From NCBI RefSeq assembly GCF_032854445.1, contig NC_088304.1, positions 14,211,704 through 14,275,703 on the forward strand: DNA of 64,000 bases, read 5' to 3'. The position numbers and the translations under genes were made by a program. Shown piece after piece: positions 11,898 to 22,872 of this stretch. The notes under the pieces were generated by a model that saw nothing but the letters and a program-made list of their open reading frames with translations, made no database searches and had not been told where the DNA came from. The DNA is from Liolophura sinensis. Its lineage: Eukaryota; Mollusca; Polyplacophora; Chitonida; Chitonidae. Within the stretch, counting starts at the first letter, position 1, and every line of letters begins with the position of its first letter.

Positions 11898-12380
11898 ACG
11901 CGTGACCATTTGCCAACTATCACGCTTAATTACCCGGCTTCACTGGGTTACGCGTGACCATTTACTAACCGTCACGCTTAACTGGCCATTTGCTAACCAT
12001 CACGCTTCACCGGGTTACGCGTGACCATTTGTCAGCTATCACGCTCAATTGGCTGGGTTCACCGGGTTACGCGTGACCATATATCATCTATCACGTTCAG
12101 CTGGCTGGGTTCACCGGGTTACGCGTGACCATTTGCCAACTATCACGCTCAGTTGGCTGGGTTCACCGGGTTACGCGTGACCATTTGCCAACTATCACGC
12201 TCAGTTGGCCAGGGTTCACCATGCTACGCGTGACCATTTGCCAACTATCACGCTCAGCTGGCCAGGGTTCACCGGGTTACGCGTGACCATTTGCCAACTA
12301 TCACGCTCAGTTGGCCAGGGTTCACCGTGCTACGCGTGACCATTTACCAACTATCACGCTTTCATCGCTGCTCTGTTTCA
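11898..12380 (-). repeat. 52-53 bp tandem array derived from repeat E terminus
   Basis: Nine occurrences of acgcgtgacc, at 11898, 11950, 12017, 12069, 12121, 12173, 12226, 12279 and 12332, give periods of 52-53 bp (one of 67). Each unit carries ttgccaactatcacgctcag. The reverse complement (gtgatagttggcaaatggtc, then acgcgtaacc and ggtgaa) is the terminal block of repeat E. The right edge, tcatcgctgctctg, is the reverse complement of E's extreme end (cagagcagcgatga). So the array is an amplified E terminus. Confidence 0.85.
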
Positions 12381-12883
12381 GTCTCTGTGCGACGTGTAGG
12401 CTTTTATATTAAGTATATGCTGGAAATAATAATGACTAGAACTTCAAGACAATTCAGTGAAAGTAATAAAACTATATATGTCAAATGTATAAAGATAATT
12501 TTGAACTGTTAATTATAAAATTAAACTGCTAACTTTAAAATAGATTAGCCATAAAGAAGTGATCTTCACTTATCTTTAAAATCAGGCAAATTAACACAAA
12601 CGTCAGATATATGTAGAACAAAAGCTGCAATACAGAAACAGCGGATTAAAACTTGGAATTTTCTCTCTGGTATGCAGACGCGAGTAAATCTGGAAGGTAC
12701 TGTGCACAATACATTTACATGAGTGGTAGGTATATATAAAATACTATATAGTATACAGGTAAAAATTTTTAAAAAAGTCGAAGTGGATAATGTTGTATCT
12801 TCACGGCAAGATCGTTGCCGGGATCTTCAAGGGAGCTTTCGCCCTGTTGTTTTCGACTGCTGGGATGCAGTGCGTGTTGCATT
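12381..12883. other. intergenic, nothing recognised
   Basis: AT-rich sequence with no supported coding region and no clear repeat. Confidence 0.4.
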
Positions 12884-13031
12884 ATTTATTTATTTGTTTA
12901 TTTTTCTGATTGGTATTTTGCGCCGTACCCAAGAATCTTTCACTCATACGACGCCTGCCAGCATTAGGGAATAGGGCATGGTCTTGAGGAAACCCACGAT
13001 CATCCGCAGGTTGATGGCAGACCTTCCCATG
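12884..13031 (-). mobile_element. SINE-A, truncated
   Basis: ATTT tail, ggtattttgcgccgtaccca, actcatacgacgcctgccag and acgatcatccgcaggttg; the GC-rich centre is partly deleted and there is no tRNA head. Confidence 0.8.
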
Positions 13032-13227
13032 TCTTTGACTTACGCTTACAGCCTTACAGAAACTGCAGTTGACGTTTTACAGGAAAGAACAAAAGATCTA
13101 GTACATCTTGATCTACGAGCTAGGACCGAGTTCACTCAAAAAAGAATCTGTTAATTTCAACAGAGTCTGTTGCCTGCGTGATGCTATGGTGTATTCTGTT
13201 ATTATAACATAAATGCTGTATTATATT

Positions 13228-14514
13228 CGACATTTTATCCAATTACATATAGTCTAATACACATTTATTGTGAGTTACTTTACTATATGTTTACTTTATT
13301 ATTATTATTACTTTACTATATACTAATGTCTTTACTATATTTAACAGAATAATCTGTCACACTAACAAAATCCATTCTATAATCACCCCAACAACAGACT
13401 TTTTATTGAGACATTTTATGCAATTACATATAGTCTAATACACATTTATTGTGAGTTAATATAATGTCTTTACTATATTTAACAGAATAATCTGTCACAC
13501 TAACAGAATCCATTCTATAATCACCCCAACAACAGATTTTCTATTGAGACATTTTATCCAATTACATATAGTCTAATACACATTTATTGTGAGTTAATAT
13601 AATGTCTTTACTATATTTAACAGAATAATCTGTCACACTAACACAATCCATTCTATAATCACCCCAACAACAGATTTTCTATTGAGACATTTTATCCAAT
13701 TACATATAGTCTAATACACATTTATTGTTAATTAATATAATGTCTTTACTATATTTAACAGAATAATCTGTCACACTAACAGAATCCATTCTATAATCAC
13801 CCCAACAACAGACTTTCTATTGAGACATTTTATCCAATTACATATAGTCTAATACACATTTATTGTTAGTTAATATAATGTCTTTACTATATTTAACAGA
13901 ATAATCTGTCACAATAACAGAATCCATTCTATAATCACCCCAACAACAGACTTTCTATTGAGACATTTTATCCAATTACATATAGTCTAATACACATTTA
14001 TTGTTAGTTAATATAATGTCTTTACTATATTTAACAGAATAATCTGTCACAATAACAGAATCCATTCTATAATCACCCCAACAACAGACTTTCTATTGAG
14101 ACATTTTATCCAATTACATATAGTCTAATACACATTTATTGTGAGTTAATATAATGTCTTTACTATATTTAACAAAATAATCTGTCACAAGAACAGAATC
14201 CATTCTATAATCACCCCAACAACAGACTTTCTATTGAGACATTTTATCCAATTACATATAGTCTAATACACATTTATTGTTAGTTAATATAATGTCTTTA
14301 CTATATTTAACAGAATAATCTGTCACAATAACAAAATCCATTCTATAATCACCCCAACAACAGACTTTCTATTGAGACATTTTATCCAATTACATATAGT
14401 CTAATACACATTTATTGTGAGTTAATATAATGTCTTTACTATATTTAACAAAATAATCTGTCACAAGAACAGAATCCATTCTATACTCACTCCAACAACA
14501 GACTTTCTATTTGA
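13228..14514. repeat. 138-bp satellite array
   Basis: The block acattttatccaattacata recurs at 13411, 13549, 13687, 13825, 13963, 14101, 14239 and 14377, exactly 138 bp apart. An earlier unit begins at about 13229 and is about 44 bp longer because of an extra ATT-rich stretch. Neighbouring units differ at only a few positions (for example tgtgagtt versus tgttagtt), which points to recent homogenisation. There is no long ORF. The array ends about 270 bp before the sulfotransferase start codon. Confidence 0.97.
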
Positions 14515-14782
14515 CAGGTTATTTTTTGTGGGCAGTGCCCCGGTTTTCGGTGGGCAGTGCCCCTTTCTGGGCTTACGCTCATGGGCCATTTTCTGCCGAC
14601 TGGAGAATATCGATATATTAGCCCTATGTACCCCCTCCCCCAACTGCACTGTGTGACAGCTTGTTAAAAACTTCGGATAATGAGCCACAATTCAGCGGGT
14701 TATACTGCACAGCGCGTTAACGGTGCTCCCATTTTCGACGGCCCCTAGTAAACATTGAATAGTACGATCCAAACGCTCATCA

Positions 14783-14879
14783 ATGATGGTGGTCCCAACC
14801 TCTCGTCGACGGATTACTATCGCCGTAGTAATTGTCGTTCTTGGCGCGCTGCTAATTTCTTCTTTCAAAAGCCGTACCG
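14783..14879 (+). CDS. CHST: carbohydrate sulfotransferase, exon 1 (membrane anchor)
   Basis: Begins with two Met codons in tandem (14783 and 14786) and encodes MMVVPTSRRRITIAVVIVVL and then GALLISSFKSRT before a ggtaggt donor, phase 1 out. A short basic N-terminus followed by a hydrophobic segment at about residues 11-27 is the signal anchor of a type II Golgi enzyme, as expected for this family. The last base G joins TC of exon 2 to form Val. The first Met is chosen because the second directly follows it and nothing separates them. Confidence 0.8.
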
Positions 14880-15479
14880 GTAGGTTGAATTTTTTAAAAA
14901 AATGTTACAGTCATCCATTGTTTTTGTACACCTGTATATTCCTGTTTATGACAGCTCCTTTCGTGACACGTCATCTTAATTGTTTAGAATATATTTATTT
15001 GAAAAATACAGTACGGTAACTTCTATCATATCTTTGTTTTCCCAACACTTTAGTTGTGATATTTTTGTTGTTTAATAGGACCTAGATCTATAAAGCATCA
15101 CGAAGCATTTCACGCACGCCTATTAACGAAATTAATAAATTAGTAGAAATACTATATATACTTTTGGCTATTATCTATCAAATGAGGAACACTCATGTTC
15201 CACAAAAGTGGTTTACCGATTAATTCTTAAGAAAATCCACCCACAGGAAACCGAATGTTCTTCTTTACCTAAGTAATTCTCACACAACTGTTTGCTATTT
15301 GTTTCCGGCAGCTATATACACTTATGTTTTAGTCATCAACAATGACTCTTTGTATGATTGATAATTTCATTAGAGGCAGAATTTAATAGCGTGTGACCAA
15401 CAGTTTAGGAGGTTTTTCATTCAATCGCTACACTCTAAAAATTAATCTGTTATTTGTCAGATTGGTTTTTTTTTGAGTG

Positions 15480-15610
15480 AAGGCCACGTCCGGTGCGGGT
15501 TCAATCCCGGCCTTGGATGGGGAATTTGTAGATTCCACAGTTCTCACTGTTCGTGGAGCCTTGCTGGCGGTAAGCGATTAACGACGCTTGTGAGGCTGAT
15601 TGCACAGTCT
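15480..15610 (+). mobile_element. possible tRNA-derived SINE fragment
   Basis: Contains a B-box-like gcgggttcaatcccggcc followed by non-tRNA sequence. No second copy was found in the window, so the call rests on the B-box resemblance alone. Confidence 0.3.
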
Positions 15611-16799
15611 AACGTTTGCAGAGGACCACATATTCTACCCACAATATGATACGCATATATTTTTACGTCGCACGTGGAAAAGCTCGTCAATAGCTTGCCA
15701 AATGTTGGTGGTTTACCAAGGGCATTCCGGTTTTCTCTGCCGTAAAACTGACTAGCGTCGTAAAGGTAAAAAATAACTTTCACTCAGGCGGCTGTGGCTT
15801 TATGCTGGTAACTGTAGTGCAGGTGCTGTGCAGGATTGCATTCGTAATGCAAGAAATGCATGAAACCAGTAAATACATTTAAACAAACAAACAAACAATT
15901 CTTTTGCCGAGTTTCTCAAAGGATACACAAAATGACGCGTGTGGTCCATGTAGACTGTGTCACAACAACATAATACTAGTGTCAGCATACACTGTCCGGT
16001 GATAAGTCTGCTCCGTCATGTAGCTATTTGTCAAAATATATATGCATAGCGCACATCAAAAAGTTGTTCCCAACACTTATATAATTAGATCCTTCGTTCG
16101 ATGCCCGACAGTACTTGTGTATTAAGTAACTGTTGTTTACATATAAACCGGTATAAATTCCCATCCTGCTCAAGGCGGATTCTACACCGCATTTAACCGT
16201 ACTAATCTGCTGGGTAGTGTTTAGTGTTTTGACCGTAGGTCTATATTTGCAAACAATATGATATAAGCTTTTTATTCGTAGCCTTTTTTCATTACCACTG
16301 GAGGCCTGGCCTGAGTTGTAGGCCTAACCGTTTCTCTGCTCCAGTTTCAGGTGGCCACATTCGCTTGCACTGCGGGATACGTTGTGTTCTTTCGTGGTGG
16401 TAGTGGTAGCGAGGGTGGGGGCGGCTTTAGGGTAGGGGGTAGAGCAAGGTTTTTTTTAGGTATAATAGCGTATGGTACTTGACTTGGAAAATACAGCTTT
16501 ATTCATTTGTGAAATATAAAGGTTTTAATAGACTGTCAACCTTTTGGAAATCTCGCCTCCACTGTGCCTTATCACTTTATATTTGCTTGTTTTCAGATCA
16601 TAAGTGTTATATTCGTAAAACGAATTGTGTGTTAACATTTAGTTTAAATATTAAATATCTGATGCAGTAAAGCGACGAACCTTTTCTCGAAGTGCTTCTT
16701 TTTATGGATCCGGTCATTCCTAACACTGAGAAATAAAAATAACAACAACAACAACAACAATTTTACAACATCGACAAAATATCATTATTCTCTGGATCG

Positions 16800-16952
16800 A
16801 TTTATTTATTTATTTGATTCGTGTTTTACGCCGTACTCAAGAATATTTCACTTATACGACGGCGGCCAGCATTATGGTGGGTGGAAACCGGGTAGAGCCT
16901 GGTGGAAACCCACGACCATCCGCAGGTTGCTGACAGACCTTCCCACGTACGG
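16800..16952 (-). mobile_element. SINE-A, truncated
   Basis: ATTT tail, gttttacgccgtactcaaga, the core to cagaccttcccacgtacgg, then it stops abruptly; no tRNA head. It lies in sulfotransferase intron 1. Confidence 0.88.
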
Positions 16953-17725
16953 TCTGAGTCTCTGGGTCGAGATAATCAATGTATAGGTCTGGTGCACGTG
17001 CATGTTCAGCTAATCCTTGTTCACCTGCTTAATGTTGCCAGCAAACATAAAATACAGTGCTGTACTCAGTGCTACACTCCCTGGTATTAACTTTAGTCTC
17101 GACTAATTGCTATTAGTTTTGTATTAGGCCGAGACATTTGCCTAGGTGAAGCCAGCTTGTTGCCCGTTCAGTCCTTTACATAAAACAAAGGCGTAGAGTA
17201 GTAAGCCAACTATATACGACATGTAAAAGAAATCTCATAGATCAAAGTATAAATGCGTTGATTATTAAGTTGCAAAATGTTGTAATCAATATAAATGAAG
17301 TATGATTTGACCATCCAGGACTGAGTATGAGTATATTTGCTTGAATATGAGTTGACCATGTTTCGTTGAAATAACATTTGTTAAAATTACTGATACTGAG
17401 CGCATACTTTTAAACTGAAATGGCGTTTAAAACAGCTGTACAATCTTGTATACTGAACACTGCACACTGTAGACTACATTTCCGCTAGCAAAATACTCAG
17501 TATCAGTACTCTGTATGCCCATAGGCTGTAGTTACAGATCTTGTCGTTTACTAACAGATGATCAACGAGTGCACCGGATGTGCAAGTGAACCGGTGACAC
17601 CTTAAACGGAAGCTGAGAAAAGCTTAGGCCTACAATTCAGATTAGTTTTTCTGAAGTCTTGAAGTCTTTGATATGAGCTATGCACTTTTATTTTGGCTGA
17701 TAGCTACAACCCAGAACCGAACCCC

Positions 17726-17849
17726 GGTTGGTCTTGGATTCCCCCCTGGCCATATCCGGTTTCCTCCCACCTCAACGCTAACCGCCGTCTTTCAAAGGAA
17801 ATATTCTTGAATATGGGGTAAAAAACAATCAAACAAATAAATAAATAAC
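17726..17849 (+). mobile_element. SINE-A, diverged, truncated
   Basis: Core blocks atccggtttcctcccacc, taaccgccgtctttcaaag and gaaatattcttgaatatgg, with an AAAT tail. More mutated than most copies. Confidence 0.75.
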
Positions 17850-18311
17850 AAGGCAGAGTAGCCTTATCAATTCATGGTGACATTAGTATTATATTGTTGT
17901 ACTGTTTATTTGCACCACATACGTCACTCACGTTTCACAAATTAGTTTACTGATTGCTCATATTAAAACTGATTTAAGTGGGCTTGGGTCTTATGTTTAT
18001 AAAAACGGGTCTGGAACCAACTGAAAGCCAGTCAAAATTCGTTAGTCTTGTCCTTTAACGGTGGGCTAGGACCCGTATCAATATTCATGTTTACAAGATG
18101 CTACAATCCAAGAGAGAGTGATGTGTTTATAGATAAAGAGGACGGAACCGACTTTTTAGGCGTAAAATGCTTTCCATTAAACTACATAGCACAATGAAAC
18201 CAGACTGATGTTTCTGATACAAGACATGTATTTGTAATTAGATCTACTATACACTTGAACCATTGAAACCATTGTAAAATTAATACAATATCTTTTTGTT
18301 TTTCGTTGCAG

Positions 18312-18367
18312 TCCGCATTGTTCACAAATATATGCCGGAAAATCGGCAAATACGGGGCACATTCAAG
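18312..18367 (+). CDS. CHST: carbohydrate sulfotransferase, exon 2
   Basis: A 56-nt exon between tttcgttgcag and a ggtaatt donor, phase 1 in and phase 0 out. It encodes (V)RIVHKYMPENRQIRGTFK, part of the variable lumenal stem between membrane anchor and catalytic domain. There is no family motif in so short an exon; the call rests on strong splice signals and on phases that match both neighbours. Confidence 0.65.
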
Positions 18368-18651
18368 GTAATTCAAACCAATTCCGATGGTTCTGTTATG
18401 ATTATTGGGAATATTTGAACTTTAAATTCCATTTGGCTATATTTGCAGTGGTTTTGACTCAGTTTAATTGCCGTTGGCCACTGAGTGTGAGTCCAATTCA
18501 TACTGTCTTGGCCTTCAGTCAGGAGGATTATTAGGTACCTGGCAAGGTGCGGTGGTTTCTTCCCGGCATTTTACACCTAGACCGCCACGACATGAGTGAA
18601 AGGCGTTCAGCACAATGCCAATAAATAAATAATTTCAAAAATATACAGTAT

Positions 18652-18789
18652 ACGGGAAGGTCTGTCAACAACCTGCAGATGGTCGTGATGGTCGAACCCC
18701 CGGGCTCTACACAGTTTCCTCCTGCCATAATGCTGGCCGCCGTCGTATAAGTGAAATATTCTTGAGTACGGCGTAAAACATCAATCAAA

Positions 18790-18840
<51 letters not shown>

Positions 18841-18842
18841 AT
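18652..18842 (+). mobile_element. SINE-A with long (AAAT)n tail
   Basis: Core from gggaaggtctgtcaacaacc to gagtacggcgtaaaacatc, then about 14 uninterrupted AAAT units. The head is missing. It lies in sulfotransferase intron 2. Confidence 0.9.
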
Positions 18843-19106
18843 CAGAAATATACAAATAACGACAAAAATAACAACAAAACCCAATCTTACATTATATTGT
18901 ATCTATTGTGCACGGAGCCTCTACGTGAAAATTTCTCCTTTTTTTCTTAATATTTCGTGTTAAGAAACAAAAACAAAGAAGAATAACATGTTTCCTTTTC
19001 TTCTAGTTTCCCTAACGGCAAAAAGTAATTGGGACTATTTATAGTGACACAAATGTCGTAGTTTTTTCGATGGAAATATTTATTTCGAGTGAAAATTTAT
19101 TTACAG

Positions 19107-20206
19107 GATACTGACGATCATGAAATAGAAATGACAAAGCGAAAAAGCATTTTGGACGACCATTGTTTGGCCGATCCCTTTAAACTGAACAGCACTGATG
19201 TGAAGGGGCACATCTTAATCAACACGGAGGTGAATGCTGCTATGTGCTTTGTGCCAAAGACGGGCTGCACATTCTGGAAGCGGATTCTGTATATGATGCA
19301 GGAGGCATCCAAAGGTAAAAGTATGGCGAGCTGTTCAACATAGGAAAACGGCAAATCCACAGCTTGTGGATACGGAAACTCTCTGTCCTAAAATCCACAC
19401 AAGAGCTCATGGGCTTTTGGCACAATGCCACGAAGATAGTTTTTGCCCGTGACCCATATTCTCGTCTTTACTCGGCTTACGTTGATAAGTTTTTCTTGCC
19501 CGATTTTTGGGCCAGTGGTGCCCGAATAAAGCGACTCGTCAGGAACAACGTCACGGTGGAGACGTCATGTGGACATGACGTGACGTTTGAAGAATTCTTA
19601 CGCTACGTCATTCACGCCGAGGAAACAGGTCAATACATTCATGAATTTGTGGATGACCACTGGCAGCCGGTGACTCGCCTTTGCCAGCCGTGTGATATGT
19701 CCTATGACATCATCGCCAAACAAGAAACGTTTTCCAAAGATCGAGATTTCATCGTTGATAAACTAGGCATTTCCTCCATTCTACCGACATCACAGTCGAT
19801 TTCAAAAGACGACACGAACAAAGATGCTATCAACCAGACGATAGACACGTACTGGGGAGTAGTTAAGTTCAAGAAGCCGTGTGTAAGCCAGTTAGAGTTA
19901 GCGGAGAGATTCTGGAGGTCCTATCAAATACAGGGTTACCTCCCTTCCTCCTTAAAATTCCCTGAGCAAATGTTACCGAAGGACTCGGACGACATCAAAG
20001 AAGATTTTCGAAAGTTGGCTCTGGCAATGTACGAGTCTAACAAACCGTCTAATGGTTCGTGGAAGCAACAACGACTGGATGAAATGACCAAGGCATATAA
20101 GGATATCCCCACACCTGTCATGGAGAAAATTAAACTTTATTTTAGAAAAGATTTTGAACTGTTTTCTTATGAAATGAATCCAAATCATTTATATTCATAC
20201 AGGTGA
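19107..20206 (+). CDS. CHST: carbohydrate sulfotransferase, catalytic exon with frame break
   Basis: Opens after ttatttacag, phase 0. The first frame (19107-19319) contains the 5'-phosphosulfate-binding motif CFVPKTGCTFWKRILYMM. The second frame (19322-20206) contains the 3'-phosphate-binding motif VFARDPYSRLYSAYVDKF, the block FFLPDFW, and a C-terminal half ending in ...NHLYSYR. Both motifs are diagnostic of the CHST8-14 group (Sulfotransfer_2), Golgi enzymes that move sulfate from PAPS to GalNAc/GlcNAc or related sugars on glycans. The two frames do not join: one base appears to be missing in the A-run of ggtaaaagtatgg at 19317-19320. Allowing for it, the three exons give about 417 aa, normal for the family. 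Potential N-glycosylation sites include NST, NAT, NVT and NQT. The glycan substrate cannot be predicted. Confidence 0.93.
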
Positions 20207-20349
20207 AATATACGGTCTTTCAGAACAATCAAACATATCTCATGAAAAATAGAACAATAAGTGACTGGAAACTTTGGTTTCACGCTACAGTGGTGTCCAA
20301 TTGAATTTCAAATGATATAACTTTGACATTAGCTGGGTTTTGTTCTGGT

Positions 20350-20880
20350 CAGATTTCAAAATAACTGTGTGTTTCAACAATACCCCTATGTTTCAACACT
20401 AACTCGGTGTTAGTTATCGCTGTGATTCAGCCATAACCGTGTATTTTAAGACTAACTAAGTTTCAACATTAACTTGGCATTTGGACACTAAAAATAACTA
20501 TGTTAGTCAACCAGAACTATGTTTTTCAGCAATAACTTGGTGTTTCATCAATAACTGTGTGTTTCAACCATAACTGTGTGTTTCAACCATAACTGTGTGT
20601 TTCAACCATAACTGTGTGTTTCAAGTATAACTGTGTGTTTAAACCACAGCTGTGTGTTTAAACCACAACTGTGTGCTTAAACCATAACTGTGTGCTTAAA
20701 CCACACACATTGTGTTTCAGCCATAACTGTGTGCTTAAACCACAACTGTGTGTTTCAACCATAACTATGTGTTTCAATATTATATAGTTTTTTTCAGTTA
20801 TAAATATGTTTTTCAACTATAACCATGTGTTTAAACAATAACCCTATGTTTCAATCCTAACCATATGTTTTAACCGTGAC
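20350..20880. repeat. 19-bp minisatellite
   Basis: Regular units of about 19 bp, aactgtgtgtttcaaccat, at roughly 20540-20790, with more degenerate units on both sides. It begins about 145 bp after the sulfotransferase stop codon and may be in its 3' UTR. No ORF. Confidence 0.92.
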
Positions 20881-21360
20881 ACATACTATACCCATTTTAC
20901 TAAACGGGTATAATCGTGCACAACAATTGCAAAATGTGTTTCAGACAACTGGGAACATCCTAATCGGAAGGCGTGTTCTCTAAATCTTTAACACTCAGAC
21001 ATTGTCATTTTTCACATTAGCTAAAACGGCGGACGAGATATAATGTGCCTGAAATAAGAAACACAGCTAATTGTTCAAACTTGCACTATAGCATTTTTTG
21101 TTATAAATTCTCCTTTCAGACGCATTACAATCGTACTAAACTTATGCCTGGAAAGTTCACCTGACGTTCGCAAGAGAAATCCTGTCTGTCCTGTTAGAAA
21201 TAACGCGCTTATTGTTTCGTGTTAGTCCGATTTTTCGTTTTAAGGACGCAGATCAGGTCAATCCAAACTAGTGAGCCTGAAGGCGATATTGCTGATGGAT
21301 CTCTATAGCCTTCATCTGTACATATCCCACTTGTTTGTAATTGATAGATTTGACACTATA

Positions 21361-21640
21361 TAACCGTAGTTCATTGGCCTCGGAGTCGGGAGATTAAACC
21401 CAGGTCGGGTCATACTAAAGACTTTAAAATGGCGCTTGTTACTGTCTCACCCGGCACTGAGAGGTTAGAGTAAGGAAACATGTGTGTTTGTCCTGGTGTC
21501 AGTATAATGTGACTGGGCGGGGTATCATGTCTGGTGTTCTCGGCATGATATTTCAGTGGCGGCCGCGCTGAGGCGGTATTGACTCGTCCAACCATTAGAC
21601 CATCGCTGCACTGTAGCGGAAGACATTTGGTCGCCAATGA
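21361..21640 (+). mobile_element. possible tRNA-related SINE
   Basis: A GC-richer block with tRNA-like wording (ggcctcggagtcgggagatt, cccaggtcgggtcatac) and internal text such as gtgtcagtataatgtgactg that I associate with a widespread molluscan repeat. Only one copy is visible here. Confidence 0.35.
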
Positions 21641-21895
21641 ATGTTAGATTGTCCAAGCGGTCACACCCGACTGTTTATTGTTCAGTACCGCCCCACAAGC
21701 AGTGAGGGCGCGGAAATCATCAAATTCCCAGCCCACCGCCGTTACTACAAAGAGATGTTAGTTTTTAAAGGACAGGTATGTTCATCTAATTATCCGGCCG
21801 CACTTACATTATGCTTGTTCGGGGCCTCAGTGCGACTGGTTAGGATGTCAGAATAACACAAACATCACCAATGTAATCGATGAGAATTTAACGTC

Positions 21896-22088
21896 GGTCA
21901 GCAACCTGCGGACGGTCGTGTGCGCCCCCCCCCCCCCCCGGGGCGGTGCCCGGCCTCCTTCCACCATAATGCTGGCCACCTTTGTATAAGTGAAATATTC
22001 TTGAGTATGGTGTACAACTACAATGAAATAAAATGAAATAAATAAATTAAAAAAAAATAAATAAGTGCATAAAAAAATAAATAAATAA
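21896..22088 (+). mobile_element. SINE-A, truncated, with C-run
   Basis: Core from ggtcagcaacctgcggacgg to gaaatattcttgagtatgg, interrupted by about 15 consecutive C in place of the usual cccccggg segment, and ending in an irregular A-rich tail. It lies about 34 bp beyond the stop codon of the minus-strand GCNT gene, so the GCNT 3' UTR probably reads into it in antisense. Confidence 0.85.
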
Positions 22089-22121
22089 TGCATTTTCAAT
22101 AAATAAAGGTGCACACAGAGA

Positions 22122-22432
22122 TCATCTCAGATTTGTCCTGTATTTGACAAAGGGCAACGGTGAATATTCTCTGGCATCAAATTCGTATATCCCAAGGTAC
22201 TCATCCCTAGTCCGGTTCCGATGCCACTCTTCCAAGCAGTCGTAGGCATGCTGACCGTAATGATGATGGAACTTGTTAGCAAACAGCTGCTTGGCTTGGG
22301 TCAGATTGGGCAGGTCGCCGATGTTAAAGACACAGATAAGCCGTACTCTCTTCCCGTGGCAAGTCTCCGTACTGTAGTACCAGAGCTTGTATCGAACCAT
22401 GGACAGTGTTTTTTCCATGAGCTCTTGGCCAC
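22122..22432 (-). CDS. GCNT: beta-1,6-N-acetylglucosaminyltransferase, exon 3
   Basis: Acceptor ttgtcaccag precedes the exon on the minus strand; its first two bases complete a Gly codon from exon 2. It encodes the C-terminal part of the Branch (GT14) domain: GKRVRLICVFNIGDLPNL, then LFANKF and YDCLEEWHRN, ending ...VKYRTNLR. The vertebrate family has the same order (vRsiCvFGvGDL, LFANKFD, CLeE). Joined with exons 1 and 2 it gives 1371 nt, exactly 457 codons including the stop. Confidence 0.95.
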
Positions 22433-22524
22433 CTGGTGACAAATTTAAAAAAGAGATATGAATGCGTTATTATCTAGTATTTCTAACAGGTCGTCAACAG
22501 CATATACTATGGTTTAACATCTGT

Positions 22525-22872
22525 CTACGATATGCGTTGCCATACACGTAATGCCAGACGTATGTCTCGCCTAGGATGGCGAACCCTCCACGCCTGAAGT
22601 AAAACCCAGGTTTTGACATACACTAAGACAACAGAGTAACGTCCCTTTGCGACGCCAAATCGTCGTTTTGCGAGACGGTCGGGGTCAATCTGAAGCTCGA
22701 AAATCCGGCATAAGGATGGCTTATATTTTACTGATACGCAGGGACCGCAGACATCCTTAGCCCGTGTGGGATCAGAATACCTAAATTCTATAAATTCCAA
22801 ATCGTATTCTGACACAGTTGTTTTACATCCACCGATTTTTCTTTGATAATCCTTCAAACAAAAATCTGTCAA
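22525..22872 (-). CDS. unassigned ORF in GCNT intron 2
   Basis: About 115 codons open on the minus strand within the intron between GCNT exons 2 and 3. No ATG begins it; it opens at a TTG. Composition is protein-like, with C-rich and basic parts (DVCGPCVSVKY, RLAKRRFGVAKGRY, RVRHPRRDIRLALRVW). I recognise no family. It could be an alternative or decayed exon, a retroposed fragment, or chance. Confidence 0.3.
   Translation of the reverse strand: MTDFCLKDYQRKIGGCKTTVSEYDLEFIEFRYSDPTRAKDVCGPCVSVKYKPSLCRIFELQIDPDRLAKRRFGVAKGRYSVVLVYVKTWVLLQAWRVRHPRRDIRLALRVWQRIS

Larger units (their letters stand above)
14880..18311 (+). other. sulfotransferase intron 1
   Basis: About 3.4 kb from a gtaggt donor to a tttttcgttgcag acceptor. 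It holds a tRNA-like SINE fragment at about 15480-15610, SINE-A copies at 16800 and 17726, and an AAC microsatellite at about 16740-16760. The ORFs at 15544-15988 and 16479-17090 show no family signature. Confidence 0.7.

Noticed and set aside
13228-14514. Possible CRISPR-like regular repeat
   Set aside because: Whole 138-bp units are repeated without unique spacers, and the genome is eukaryotic; this is satellite DNA.
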